64,000 nucleotides of DNA from Actinomadura opuntiae (GCF_030283205.1 NZ_JASNWF010000011.1:248001-312000); one strand, 5' to 3'. Positions 24,563 to 33,678 are shown, counted from the first letter of the stretch. The notes: a model not told the origin generated them from the sequence alone. Numbers and translations are program-made.

Positions 24563-25710
24563 TCGCTCCTCCGTGTCGTGGCGGCGGCCGCCGCCGTCGC
24601 CGTCAGGTCGCCGGGCCGGGCGCGGACCTCGCCGCCGAGCCGCACCTCGTACCCGCCGGGGGTGGCCACCACCGCGACGTGCCGGTCGGCGGGACGCCCG
24701 CACTGCCGCTCGCAGCCCGACCAGTGCACCGGCAGCCCGCCGCCGGCCCGGCGGGCGCGGGCCGCGTCCGCGCGCACGTCGGTGAGCGATTTCGCGCAGC
24801 CGGGACGGCCGGCGCAGGACGTCAGCCCCGCCCAGTCGGGTCCGGTGACCAGGCCAGGGAAGTGTGGCATGTCCGTGAGGCCGGGAACGACGACCCCCCG
24901 CCACGGAGTGACAATGATCTCCCCGGCGGCGCTCAGCCCGGCCGGGTCGAGGCGGCCGAGCGGGACCAGCCCGGAGAACGCCGTGCGCCCGTCCCGCTGG
25001 GGAATCTCGCCGAGCGGTGGCCTGCGCGGCACCGCCGGAACCGCCACCGGTTCCGCTTCCCGTTCACCGCTCAGCGGCAGCTCTCGGCCGAGTTCGGCGA
25101 CTCGCCACTCGCTCGTCCGGACGCGCAGGAACGCGCGCGCGGCGTCCAGCGCGAGCCCTGCAGCGTCCTCGGGGGCGGCCCGCAGGCCGCTGTCCTTTCC
25201 GGCGAGGACCAGGGCGAACACGTCCGGCGCCACCGCGTACAGGCCGACGTCGGCGCGCAGCGCGATGGCGTCGCCGCGCCCGTCGTCCACCGCGAACAGG
25301 AACCGGCCGGGCAGCTCGGCGAGGCCCGGGTCCGCGCAGAGGCCGGCGTCCAGCGCCGCCACGACCGGCCGGACGTCGACGAGGCCGCCGCCGTCGCGTC
25401 CGGTCAGCACGCTGCCGAGGATGTTGCGGACCCGCTCATGCGTCGCGGACGGCAGCAGCCCGGCGTCGCTCAGCCGCGCGCTCAGCTCCTCCTCGGCGCC
25501 GTCCGCAAGCCCTCTGATCTGCACGTTCGCGCGCGAGGTCAACTCCAGGAACCCGTCGCCCAGCTCGCGCGAGGCGACGGCGAGCGCGTCGAGCCCCCGC
25601 CGCGTCACGGCGCCGCCGGGCAGCCGGACGCGCGCCAGCCCCCCATCGGCGGCGGCGTGCACCCGCAGAGCCCCCGGACACCGGTCCGGCCCAGAACGCG
25701 AAGACGACAC
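24559..25710 (-). CDS. cobG: Precorrin-3B synthase
   Basis: A 383-residue member of the nitrite/sulfite reductase family. Two ferredoxin-like halves are followed by the cluster ligands Cys299 and Cys305 (TSCAGRPGCAKS) and Cys333 and Cys337 (SGCERQCG), which bind a 4Fe-4S cluster. CobG uses O2 to hydroxylate C20 and form the gamma-lactone of precorrin-3B, so it marks the oxygen-dependent route. First gene of the leftward cobG-cobH-cobIJ operon. Confidence 0.92.
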   Translation of the reverse strand: MSSSRSGPDRCPGALRVHAAADGGLARVRLPGGAVTRRGLDALAVASRELGDGFLELTSRANVQIRGLADGAEEELSARLSDAGLLPSATHERVRNILGSVLTGRDGGGLVDVRPVVAALDAGLCADPGLAELPGRFLFAVDDGRGDAIALRADVGLYAVAPDVFALVLAGKDSGLRAAPEDAAGLALDAARAFLRVRTSEWRVAELGRELPLSGEREAEPVAVPAVPRRPPLGEIPQRDGRTAFSGLVPLGRLDPAGLSAAGEIIVTPWRGVVVPGLTDMPHFPGLVTGPDWAGLTSCAGRPGCAKSLTDVRADAARARRAGGGLPVHWSGCERQCGRPADRHVAVVATPGGYEVRLGGEVRARPGDLTATAAAAATTRRSE

Positions 25711-25770
25711 GCCAGGATCCTAAGGCCCGCCCCGAAGGCCCGAACGCCCCGATCCGGACGGAACCGCTGC

Positions 25771-26865
25771 TCAGTAGCCCCACGCCGAGTCGCAGTGCCC
25801 GAACCCCGAGAAGGTCGTCCGGAACTCCCCGTCGATGGCCCTGCCGAACGCGTCGAGGCCGTTCAAGCAGGCATATCGCGGTTCCCCGCTCGAGACCAGC
25901 GCGATCGCGACGCCCGTGCCCGGCTTCTGGGGGATCGTGCTGGTGACGCGCAGCGGCTCCCCCTCCGCGAAGGAGAAGATCGCGATGGCGTCCGGCCGTC
26001 GCAGCGTCCCGTGGCCGGAGCGGCCGTCCGGGCCCATGGTGGCGGAGGAGACCGCAGCCGGGCCGCCCGGCGCGCGGAACAGGAGCCGCCCCTCGCGCAG
26101 GCCGGAGCCGCCGGCGCGCGTGTCGGTCGCGCGGACGGTGACGTTCCGGACGGCGGCGTCCTGCCCGGCCCCGGGGACGACGTCGCCGGTGGCGTAGCCG
26201 AGCGTCCGCCCGTCGCGGGCCCAGACGATCTCGCCGATGGCCGAGGGCCCGGCCGCGCTCCACGTGCGGCGGGCCCCCGTCCCGGCGTCGAGGACGGTCA
26301 GCGCGGCACGCGGCGGGCTCGCGGGCGCCAATGCGTTCGGTGAGTTCGGCGCGTTCGGCGGGTTCGGCGGGTTCGGCGCGCAGGGCGCGGTCGTGTAGGC
26401 GAGCCGGTCGCCGTGGCGATTCATCGCAAGGCCCGCGACCAGCGCGGGTGTGGTGCCGCCGCGCAGCGGCGCGAGCCCGGTCACGTGACCGTCGCGGGTG
26501 AGCCGGAACTGGAAGAGGCGCGTCTCGCACGGATCGTTCCGCGATGCGGCGACCACGAACCTCCCGCCCGGCCCGGCGAGGATCTCCTGCACCGCACCGG
26601 CGGAGCCCGGCGGCCGCACCGCGTCGACCACCTGCACCTGCCCGTTCACGCTGCGCGCCGCGCGGACCTCGAGCCACGGGTCCTGCCGCCCCGCGGTGAG
26701 CATGAAGCGCGGCATCCGGTAGCGGAGATGTCCGGCCGCCTCCGGGTCCTTCCCGCCCACCGCCGAGCCGACTCCGGCGATGGCGGCGCCGACCAGCACC
26801 GCCAATGCGACGGGCGCCGCCCAGCGCCGGATCCGCCACGACACCGGCTCGCTCTCCGGTTGCAT
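25771..26865 (-). CDS. Membrane-anchored beta-propeller-like protein of unknown function
   Basis: A 364-residue protein with one N-terminal hydrophobic segment (~15-33) after a short basic stretch, then a mainly beta extracellular part with repeats resembling TolB/WD40-like blades (GPGGRFVVAASR, NRHGDRLAYTT, ARDGRTLGYATG). Residues ~178-192 are a low-complexity Pro/Asn tract coded by a 9-bp tandem repeat. ATG 26865 is the first start giving a sensible anchor. It lies divergent from the riboswitch-cobN unit and 60 bp from cobG; nothing in it indicates a cobalamin role. Confidence 0.7.
   Translation of the reverse strand: MQPESEPVSWRIRRWAAPVALAVLVGAAIAGVGSAVGGKDPEAAGHLRYRMPRFMLTAGRQDPWLEVRAARSVNGQVQVVDAVRPPGSAGAVQEILAGPGGRFVVAASRNDPCETRLFQFRLTRDGHVTGLAPLRGGTTPALVAGLAMNRHGDRLAYTTAPCAPNPPNPPNAPNSPNALAPASPPRAALTVLDAGTGARRTWSAAGPSAIGEIVWARDGRTLGYATGDVVPGAGQDAAVRNVTVRATDTRAGGSGLREGRLLFRAPGGPAAVSSATMGPDGRSGHGTLRRPDAIAIFSFAEGEPLRVTSTIPQKPGTGVAIALVSSGEPRYACLNGLDAFGRAIDGEFRTTFSGFGHCDSAWGY
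26333..26377. repeat. Five-copy 9-bp tandem repeat within a coding region
   Basis: Five consecutive 9-mers of the form GxGTTCGGC/T (GCGTTCGGT, GAGTTCGGC, GCGTTCGGC, GGGTTCGGC, GGGTTCGGC). In the minus-strand gene they encode a run of Pro/Ala/Ser-Asn-Pro triplets. Copy number changes would stay in frame. Confidence 0.85.
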
Positions 26866-26946
26866 CGGACGATCGTCCCACGCGCCCGCGGCTCCCCGCG
26901 GCGCGCCCGCGCGCGCCGGTCCGGAGGGAATCGGGTTAGGGTGTGG

Positions 26947-27089
26947 GCGGCGGCAAGGGAGGAAGCCGGTGCGAATCCGGCGCGGTCCCGCCACTGTCAC
27001 CGGGGAGCGGACCCCATGCGAGGCCACCGCGCGAGCGGGAAGGCCGGGGCGAGCGGCGATCCGGGAGCCAGGAGACTCCGTGCCGCCGC
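26947..27089 (+). ncRNA. Cobalamin riboswitch aptamer
   Basis: The conserved core of the B12 element is visible: GGAAGCCGGTGCGAATCCGG, then GGTCCCGCCACTGT, and the B12 box GAGCCAGGAGACT near 27064-27076. The closing stem P1 pairs GCGGCGGCA (26947-26955) with TGCCGCCGC (27081-27089), 9 perfect pairs. Adenosylcobalamin binding normally lowers expression of the gene downstream, here cobN. Confidence 0.93.
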
Positions 27090-27108
27090 TGCACGAGCCG
27101 TCGTGCAG
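27089..27108 (+). promoter_or_regulatory. Hairpin of the riboswitch expression platform
   Basis: CTGCACGA (27089-27096) pairs with TCGTGCAG (27101-27108) around a GCCG loop, directly abutting and sharing one base with the 3' strand of P1. It lies 51 nt before the cobN GTG. No T tract follows, so translational rather than intrinsic-terminator control seems more likely. Confidence 0.55.
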
Positions 27109-27159
27109 TGCTGCGACCTGCGATTCGGGGCGAGGACCCCGGGTGAGGACCCGATCCGC

Positions 27160-30100
27160 GTGATCTTGCTGCTGTCCACGTCGGACACCGATCTGCTCAG
27201 TGCGCGTGCGAGCGGCGCCGGCTTCCGGCTCGCCAATCCGGCCCGCACGTCCGTGGCCGACCTGCCCGCGCTGGTGGACGGCGCCGACCTGGTGGTCGTG
27301 CGGCTGCTGGGCGGCCGCCGCGCGTGGGAGGACGGGCTGGACGCGCTGCTCGCGGGCCCGCGCCCGGTGGTGGTGCTCAGCGGCGAGCAGGCGCCGGACG
27401 CCGAGCTGATGGAGCTGTCCACCGTCCCGGCCGGGGTGAGCGCCGAGGCGCACGCGTACCTGGCGCACGGCGGGCCGGGCAACCTGGCGGAGCTGTTCAA
27501 CTTCCTGTCCGACACGGTGCTGCTCACCGGATTCGGGTTCGCTCCCCCGGCGCCCACGCCGACCTGGGGTGTGCTGGAGCGCGCGAGCGCGCCGGGTGAG
27601 GGGCCGGTCGTCGGCGTCCTGTACTACCGGGCCCATCATCTGGCCGGGAACACCGCGTTCGTCGAGGCGCTGTGCGAGGCGATCGAGGCGAAGGGCGGGC
27701 GGGCGCTTCCGGTCTTCTGCGCCTCGCTGCGCACCGCCGAGAAGGAGCTGCTGGAGACGCTCGGACGGGCCGACGCGCTGGTCGTCACCGTCCTCGCGGC
27801 GGGCGGCACGAAACCGGCGTTCGCGGGCGCGGGCGGCGATGACGAGGCGTGGGACGTCGGCGCGCTGGCGGAGTTGGACGTCCCGATCCTGCAAGGCCTG
27901 TGCCTGACGAGCGAGCGCGCCGCGTGGGAGGCCAACGACGACGGCCTGTCGCCGCTGGACACCGCGACGCAGGTGGCCGTGCCGGAGTTCGACGGCCGGA
28001 TCATCACGGTGCCGTTCTCGTTCAAGGAGACCGACGAGGACGGCCTCAGCGTCTACGTCGCCGATCCGGAACGCGCCGCGCGGGTCGCCGGGATCGCCGT
28101 CCGGCACGGGCGGCTGCGGCACGTCCCGGCGAAGGACAAAAGGGTCGCGCTGATGCTGTCGGCGTATCCGACCAAGCACGCGCGGATCGGGAACGCGGTC
28201 GGGCTCGACACCCCGGCCAGCGTCGTGAAGCTGCTCGCCGAGATGCGCGGCCACGGCTACGACATCGGCGACGCGCTACCGGCCGAGGGCGACGCGCTCA
28301 TGCACGCGCTCATCGCGGCGGGCGGGCAGGATCCCGACTGGCTCACCGAGGCGCAGCTCACCGGCAACCCCGTCCGCATCCCGGCAGCGCGGTACAAGGC
28401 CTGGTACGCGACGCTTCCGGGGGACCTGCGCGAAAGCATCGAGCGGCACTGGGGTCCGCCGCCCGGCGAGCTGTTCGTGGACGACTCGCACGACCCGGAC
28501 GGCGAGATCGTCCTCGCGGCGCTGCGATCGGGGAACGTCGTCGTGATGGTGCAGCCGCCGCGCGGTTTCGGCGAGAACCCCGTCGCGATCTACCACGATC
28601 CCGACCTTCCGCCGAGCCACCACTACCTGGCGGCGTACCGGTGGATCGCGGACGAGTTCGGCGCGGACGCGATGGTCCACGTCGGCAAGCACGGGAACCT
28701 GGAGTGGCTGCCCGGCAAGTCCGCCGGGATGTCGGCGTCCTGCGGCCCGGACGCGGCGGTCGGCGACCTGCCGCTCATCTACCCGTTCCTGGTGAACGAC
28801 CCGGGCGAGGGCACGCAGGCCAAGCGCCGCGCGCACGCCACGCTCGTCGACCACCTGATCCCGCCGATGGCCCGGGCGGAGAGCTACGGCGACATCGCGC
28901 GGCTGGAGCAGCTGCTCGACGAGCACGCGAACATCGCGGCGCTCGACCCGGCGAAGCTGCCCGCGATCCGCGCGCAGATCTGGACGCTGATCCAGGCCGC
29001 TCGCCTCGACCACGACCTCGGCCTGGACGACCGCCCGCACGACGCCGAGTTCGACGACTTCCTGCTGCACGTGGACGGCTGGCTGTGCGAGGTGAAGGAC
29101 GTCCAGATCCGCGACGGCCTGCACGTCCTCGGCGCGGCCCCGGCCGGGGAGACGCGCGTCGACCTGGTGCTGGCGATGCTGCGGGCGCGGCAGATGTGGG
29201 GCGGTTCGGTGACGCTGCCCGGCCTGCGCGAGGCGCTCGGCCTGAAGGAGGACGGCGCAGCCCGGACGGAGGTCGACGCGGTCGAGGAGCGGGCGCGGGC
29301 GCTGGTCGGCGCGATGGAGGAGCGCGGCTGGGACCCGGCCGCCGCGTCCGAGGTCGCGGACGGGCAGGTCGCCGACATCCTCCGGTTCGCCGCGACGGAG
29401 ATCGTCCCGCGGCTGGAGAAGACCCGCGACGAGATCGGCATGGTGCTGCACGCCCTCGACGGCGGCTACGTGCCGGCCGGGCCGAGCGGCTCCCCGCTGC
29501 GCGGCCTGATCAACGTGCTGCCGACCGGCCGGAACTTCTACTCCGTCGATCCGAAGGCCGTCCCGTCGCGGCTCGCCTACGACACCGGCCGCGCGATGGC
29601 CGACTCGCTGCTGGACCGGTACCGCGAGGACACCGGCGAATGGCCGCGCTCGGTCGGTCTGTCGGTGTGGGGCACCAGCGCGATGCGCACCTCCGGCGAC
29701 GACATCGCCGAGGTGCTGGTGCTGCTCGGCGTCCGCCCGGTCTGGGACGAGGCGTCCCGCCGCGTCACCGGCCTGGAACCGGTCCCGCTGGACGAGCTGG
29801 GCCGCCCGCGCATCGACGTCACGATCCGGATCAGCGGGTTCTTCCGTGACGCTTTCCCGCACGCCGTCGCGATGCTGGACGACGCCGTGCAGATCGCGGC
29901 GAACCAGGACGAGCCGGACGAGATGAACTACGTCCGCGCGCACGTCCGGGCCGATCTCGCCGAGGGCGGCGACGAGCGGCGGGCGACGCTGCGGGTGTTC
30001 GGGTCGCGGCCGGGCGCGTACGGGGCCGGGATCCTGCCGCTGATCGACAGCCGGAACTGGCGCGACGACTCCGACCTCGCCGAGGTGTACGCGGTGTGGG

Positions 30101-30711
30101 GCGGCTTCGCCTACGGGCGCGGGCTGGACGGCGTCCCGGCGCGCGGCGACATGGAGAACGCCTACCGGCGGATCAGCGTCGCGGCGAAGAACACCGACAC
30201 CCGCGAGCACGACATCGCCGACTCCGACGACTACTTCCAGTACCACGGCGGCATGATCGCGACCGTGCGGGCGCTGACCGGCAAGGCGCCGAAGGCCTAC
30301 ATCGGCGACAGCACGCGCCCGGACGCCGTCCGCACCCGCACGCTCGACGAGGAGACGTCCCGCGTCTTCCGCGCCCGCGTCGTCAACCCGCGCTGGCTCG
30401 CGGCGATGCGGCGGCACGGCTACAAGGGCGCGTTCGAGCTGGCCGCGACCGTCGACTACCTGTTCGGCTACGACGCGACCGCCGGGGTCGTCGCCGACTG
30501 GATGTACGAGAAGCTCGCGCAGACCTACGCGCTGGACGCCGAGAACCAGGCGTTCTTCAACGAGTCGAACCCGTGGGCGCTGCACGGCATCACCGAACGC
30601 CTCCTCGAAGCCGCCGACCGGGGCATGTGGGAGCACCCGGAACAGGACACCCTGGAGGCGTTGAAGCGCCTCTACCTCGAGGTCGAAGGCGACCTGGAGG
30701 ATTCCGACTAA
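27160..30711 (+). CDS. cobN: Cobaltochelatase large subunit
   Basis: A 1183-residue CobN/magnesium-chelatase H-type protein, close to the usual ~1200. It inserts Co(II) into hydrogenobyrinic acid a,c-diamide, normally with an AAA+ CobS/ChlI-ChlD-type partner, which is not in this window. Recognisable parts are the N-terminal LLLSTSDTDLLSARASGA, HVGKHGNLEWLPGKS and the C-terminal NPWALHGITERLLEAADRGMW. GTG 27160 was chosen because it begins exactly at the conserved N terminus and follows the riboswitch with GTGAGGA upstream. The stop overlaps the convergent HEAT gene by 4 bp. Confidence 0.95.
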   Translation: MILLLSTSDTDLLSARASGAGFRLANPARTSVADLPALVDGADLVVVRLLGGRRAWEDGLDALLAGPRPVVVLSGEQAPDAELMELSTVPAGVSAEAHAYLAHGGPGNLAELFNFLSDTVLLTGFGFAPPAPTPTWGVLERASAPGEGPVVGVLYYRAHHLAGNTAFVEALCEAIEAKGGRALPVFCASLRTAEKELLETLGRADALVVTVLAAGGTKPAFAGAGGDDEAWDVGALAELDVPILQGLCLTSERAAWEANDDGLSPLDTATQVAVPEFDGRIITVPFSFKETDEDGLSVYVADPERAARVAGIAVRHGRLRHVPAKDKRVALMLSAYPTKHARIGNAVGLDTPASVVKLLAEMRGHGYDIGDALPAEGDALMHALIAAGGQDPDWLTEAQLTGNPVRIPAARYKAWYATLPGDLRESIERHWGPPPGELFVDDSHDPDGEIVLAALRSGNVVVMVQPPRGFGENPVAIYHDPDLPPSHHYLAAYRWIADEFGADAMVHVGKHGNLEWLPGKSAGMSASCGPDAAVGDLPLIYPFLVNDPGEGTQAKRRAHATLVDHLIPPMARAESYGDIARLEQLLDEHANIAALDPAKLPAIRAQIWTLIQAARLDHDLGLDDRPHDAEFDDFLLHVDGWLCEVKDVQIRDGLHVLGAAPAGETRVDLVLAMLRARQMWGGSVTLPGLREALGLKEDGAARTEVDAVEERARALVGAMEERGWDPAAASEVADGQVADILRFAATEIVPRLEKTRDEIGMVLHALDGGYVPAGPSGSPLRGLINVLPTGRNFYSVDPKAVPSRLAYDTGRAMADSLLDRYREDTGEWPRSVGLSVWGTSAMRTSGDDIAEVLVLLGVRPVWDEASRRVTGLEPVPLDELGRPRIDVTIRISGFFRDAFPHAVAMLDDAVQIAANQDEPDEMNYVRAHVRADLAEGGDERRATLRVFGSRPGAYGAGILPLIDSRNWRDDSDLAEVYAVWGGFAYGRGLDGVPARGDMENAYRRISVAAKNTDTREHDIADSDDYFQYHGGMIATVRALTGKAPKAYIGDSTRPDAVRTRTLDEETSRVFRARVVNPRWLAAMRRHGYKGAFELAATVDYLFGYDATAGVVADWMYEKLAQTYALDAENQAFFNESNPWALHGITERLLEAADRGMWEHPEQDTLEALKRLYLEVEGDLEDSD

Positions 30712-32663
30712 GCCGCGGACAGTCCGAGGAGCCGTGCGGCGAGGGTGCGCAGTTCCCGGTCCTCGGCGAAGGCCCGCCATCCGCTGTTGACGTGATGCCG
30801 GCGGTCGGAGTCCAGGATCTCGCGCAGCGCCCAGCGCACCTGCGAAGGCGCCGGGCCCATCTCGGCGAGGTACCGCACCGCCGCCCACCGCACCGGCAGG
30901 TACCGGCCCCGCGCCAGCTCGTAGACCTCGCGGCACAACGTCTCGGACGCGGCCCCGGGCTCACCGGTGACCGAGTGATGCGCGCGCGCCGCGTCCACGC
31001 GCGTCCAGTCGGACCGGGAGTCCATGAGCAGCCGGAGGCGCGTGGCGTGGGCGGCGGCCTGCTCGCCGAGATCGGCCAGCAGATGGATCCCGCCGTGGCC
31101 GGGCGAAAGGGCGTCGACGGCGCCCAGCAGCGGCGCCGGGTCGCCGGTCACCTTGAACAGCGCCCAGGAAAGGACGGCCTCTCCGTCGTAGACGGACCCT
31201 CCGCCGCGCCGCAGCGCTTCGGCCGCGCCGGCCGCGGCCGGGCCGATCGCGGCGAGCGCCGTCGCCGCCTGGACGGCCGCGACAGTGTCGAGCAGCCGGA
31301 CGAGTTCGGGGACGGCCGGTGCGGCGGCCGGCCCCCACTCCGCCAGCGACCGCGCGAGCGTGCGGCCGGTGTCGGGGTCGTCCATCCGCGCGCGGATCGC
31401 CGGAAGGAGGACGTCCGCGTGCTCGCTCAGCGGGGCCAGCGAATAGAGGATGGACGGAGCCGACGTGGTGAACACCGAACCGTCGTACACGTCGGCGGTC
31501 GGCGGTGTTCCGGCGAGCCGTTCCATCAGGTAGGGGACGCAGCGCGGGTCCCTGCGCCAGGCCAGGCCCCACGCGGCGAAGTCGGAGACGCGATCGTCGC
31601 CGTGCCGGGACAGCGGCGCGTCGTCGCCGAGCCGGGCGGCGAGCAGGTCGGGGGCGCCCTCGTCCAGTGCCGCGAGCAGCAGGACGGCGTGGGAGCGCGC
31701 CGCCGGGGACGCATCGGCGGACAGGGCGGCCAGGTGCGGAATCAGGCGTTCCACCGGGGATCGCCGCGCGGTCAGCAGGTGCGCGGCGATGCGCACTGCA
31801 CCGGTCCGCTTGTCGGCGTCGCCGTCGGCGATGAAGGCCGTGCACAGGTCGAGGCGCGCGGGCGGGTCGTCCTCGATCCGCGCCGCGATCCAGCCGAGCA
31901 GGCGGGACGCGCCGCCGCCGAAGAACGGGACGAGCTCGGGACTCATGCCGCCGACCCACGGGACGCCGCGCCAGACCGCGACGTCACCGTGCAGGGCCTC
32001 GATGGCCGCGGCGAGATCGGGACGTTGCGCGCCGACCGCCGCCGACAGCGCGATGTCGGCGGCGAGCCGGAGCTGCGCGTCGCCCGATGCCCGCAGGTCA
32101 CGGAGCCAGAGGAGCGTCTCGGGCAGGACGAGCGCGCTGCACCCGGACGCCAGTTCGCCCGCCGCGAGGACCAGCCCGAGCCGCACCGCCGCATCGTCCT
32201 GGCCGTCCCACCTGGCGCGCAGCTCCGGGACGATCGCGTCCGCGTCGCTCGCGGCGGCCGACAGCGTCCTCGTCAGTTCCCTGCGGACGGTCGCGTCGGG
32301 GTCGTCGAGCAAGGCGAGCAGGCCGGACAGCGCGGCGGCCCAGGCGTCCGGCCACCCCGGGTCGACCTCCGAGACCGTGTTCGCCTCGTGGACGAGCTGC
32401 CCGATCAGTTCCAGCAGGCCGATCCGATCGGCGGTGTCCGGTGACGCCACCAGTTCGAGGAGGTACGGCAGGGCCGCGGTGGCGGCGTCGCAGACGAAGC
32501 CGCCCTGGTGGTAGATCCTGATGTCCAGGTCCCCGACCGCGTCGGTGGACGGGTCGCGCTCGTCGGCTATGGCGCGCAGCAGGCCGGGGACGTCCTCGGC
32601 GGAGCCGTAGGCGTGCCGCAGGGCGGACCAGTCGATGTCGTCCAGGCCCCGGAGAAGCGTCAC
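30708..32663 (-). CDS. HEAT-repeat protein
   Basis: A 651-residue soluble alpha-helical repeat protein without catalytic motifs. Helical pairs with the HEAT pattern recur, for example LSGLLALLDDPDATVRRELTRTLS and AVPELVRLLDTVAAVQAATALAAIGP. Such proteins usually mediate protein-protein contacts; the STAND-type start (WSALRHAYGSAEDVPGLLRAI) is found in other actinomycete HEAT proteins. GTG 32663 begins 10 bp after the AHSA1-type gene, so it ends an arsR-AHSA1-HEAT operon. Specific role unknown. Confidence 0.85.
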   Translation of the reverse strand: MTLLRGLDDIDWSALRHAYGSAEDVPGLLRAIADERDPSTDAVGDLDIRIYHQGGFVCDAATAALPYLLELVASPDTADRIGLLELIGQLVHEANTVSEVDPGWPDAWAAALSGLLALLDDPDATVRRELTRTLSAAASDADAIVPELRARWDGQDDAAVRLGLVLAAGELASGCSALVLPETLLWLRDLRASGDAQLRLAADIALSAAVGAQRPDLAAAIEALHGDVAVWRGVPWVGGMSPELVPFFGGGASRLLGWIAARIEDDPPARLDLCTAFIADGDADKRTGAVRIAAHLLTARRSPVERLIPHLAALSADASPAARSHAVLLLAALDEGAPDLLAARLGDDAPLSRHGDDRVSDFAAWGLAWRRDPRCVPYLMERLAGTPPTADVYDGSVFTTSAPSILYSLAPLSEHADVLLPAIRARMDDPDTGRTLARSLAEWGPAAAPAVPELVRLLDTVAAVQAATALAAIGPAAAGAAEALRRGGGSVYDGEAVLSWALFKVTGDPAPLLGAVDALSPGHGGIHLLADLGEQAAAHATRLRLLMDSRSDWTRVDAARAHHSVTGEPGAASETLCREVYELARGRYLPVRWAAVRYLAEMGPAPSQVRWALREILDSDRRHHVNSGWRAFAEDRELRTLAARLLGLSAA

Positions 32664-32673
32664 AAAACGGGGA

Positions 32674-33306
32674 TCATTCCACGGAACCGGTGTAGGCGGC
32701 GATCGTGCGGTCGGCGCGGGCGCGGGCCTCGGCCTGCGGGGTGCCGGACGCGGCGTCCGCCGCGTACCAGCCTTCCGCGCAGCCGGTCATGAAGTCGCGG
32801 GCCTCGTCCGACGCCTGCCACTCGGGTCCGAGGTCCGCCGGAATGTCCTTCCCGGACGACAGGTGCAGGGACAGGCCGAGCAGGCCCATGTCCCAGCCGA
32901 CGCCGACGGCGCCCGGCCCGAACTGCTCCCAGTGGTCGTCGACGCGGGTGATGTGCTCCAGCTCGAAGCGCGTCCGCCCGTCGGCTTCCGGGGTCAGCCG
33001 CACCTCGATCCAGCTGGTCTGCCCGGCGAACTCCCAGGTGGCGAAGAAGCTCTTCGGCGGGTCGCAGCGCTCGACGGTGCCGCCGGCGTTGCCTTCGAGC
33101 TGGTAGCGGCCGCCGACGCGCAGGTCGCCCGAGACGGGCAGGAACCAGCGCGGGATCCGCTCGGGGTCGGTGACGGCGTCCCACACGTCCTCGACGGGGG
33201 CGCCGTAGGTCTGGCTGATGACGACGGCGCGGGCGGTCCCGGCCTCCATCTCGCGCTCGCCGACCCGGCGGCGCACGTCGTTGATCTGCCCGGTCACTTC
33301 GATCAT
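32674..33306 (-). CDS. SRPBCC (AHSA1-like) family protein
   Basis: A 210-residue helix-grip (START-like) protein of the AHSA1 group: TYGAPVEDVWDAVTDPERIPRWF is the typical first strand and helix, followed by GGRYQLEGNAGG and a LGLSLHL C-terminal helix. It binds a hydrophobic ligand or acts as a small chaperone-like protein in this family. ATG 33306 overlaps the arsR stop by 4 bp, the usual ArsR-SRPBCC gene pair. Confidence 0.9.
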   Translation of the reverse strand: MIEVTGQINDVRRRVGEREMEAGTARAVVISQTYGAPVEDVWDAVTDPERIPRWFLPVSGDLRVGGRYQLEGNAGGTVERCDPPKSFFATWEFAGQTSWIEVRLTPEADGRTRFELEHITRVDDHWEQFGPGAVGVGWDMGLLGLSLHLSSGKDIPADLGPEWQASDEARDFMTGCAEGWYAADAASGTPQAEARARADRTIAAYTGSVE

Positions 33307-33644
33307 GGTTCCTCCTCGGTCCGGCGTGCCCGCCGTCCCCTGGCGATCTCGGTGGCCAGGGCGTCCAGATGCGGCGTCCAGTAGCGGCGGAAGCGGTCGA
33401 GCCAGGCGTCGATCTCCTGGAGCGGCGCGGAGCCGACGCTGTAGAGGCGCCGCGTCCCGTCCGGCCGGACGACCGCGAAGCCCGCCTCGCGCAGCACCCT
33501 GAGGTGCTGCGACACGGCGGGCTGCGAGATGCCGAACTCCTCCCGGACGACCGACGACACCTCGCCCGAGGACCGCTCGCCGTCGGCGAGCAGTTCGAGG
33601 ATGCGGCGCCGGACCGGGTCGCCCAGCACATCGAAGGCGTGCAC
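33303..33644 (-). CDS. ArsR family winged-helix repressor
   Basis: A 113-residue regulator: FDVLGDPVRRRILELLADGERS, then the recognition helix ISQPAVSQHLRVLREAGF and the wing VVRPDGTRRLYSV. No metal-binding ELCVCDL motif is present, so it is of the non-metal type usually paired with an AHSA1 gene. GTG 33644 is preferred over TTG 33680, because the longer form would bury a perfect palindrome in its own coding sequence. Confidence 0.9.
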   Translation of the reverse strand: MHAFDVLGDPVRRRILELLADGERSSGEVSSVVREEFGISQPAVSQHLRVLREAGFAVVRPDGTRRLYSVGSAPLQEIDAWLDRFRRYWTPHLDALATEIARGRRARRTEEEP

Positions 33645-33664
33645 GGGACCCAACCTACAGGCAC

Positions 33665-33678
33665 GGCTTATATAAGCC
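33665..33678. promoter_or_regulatory. Perfect 14-bp palindrome, probable ArsR operator
   Basis: GGCTTATATAAGCC, 20 bp upstream of the arsR GTG, in an AT-rich island. It is symmetrical through all 14 positions and contains a TATAAG element, so an ArsR dimer here would cover the promoter of its own operon. Confidence 0.65.

Noticed and set aside
28276..30936. An 886-codon open frame opposite cobN
   Set aside because: Composition is the typical Arg/Val/Asp-rich antisense of a high-GC gene; cobN on the other strand is unmistakable.
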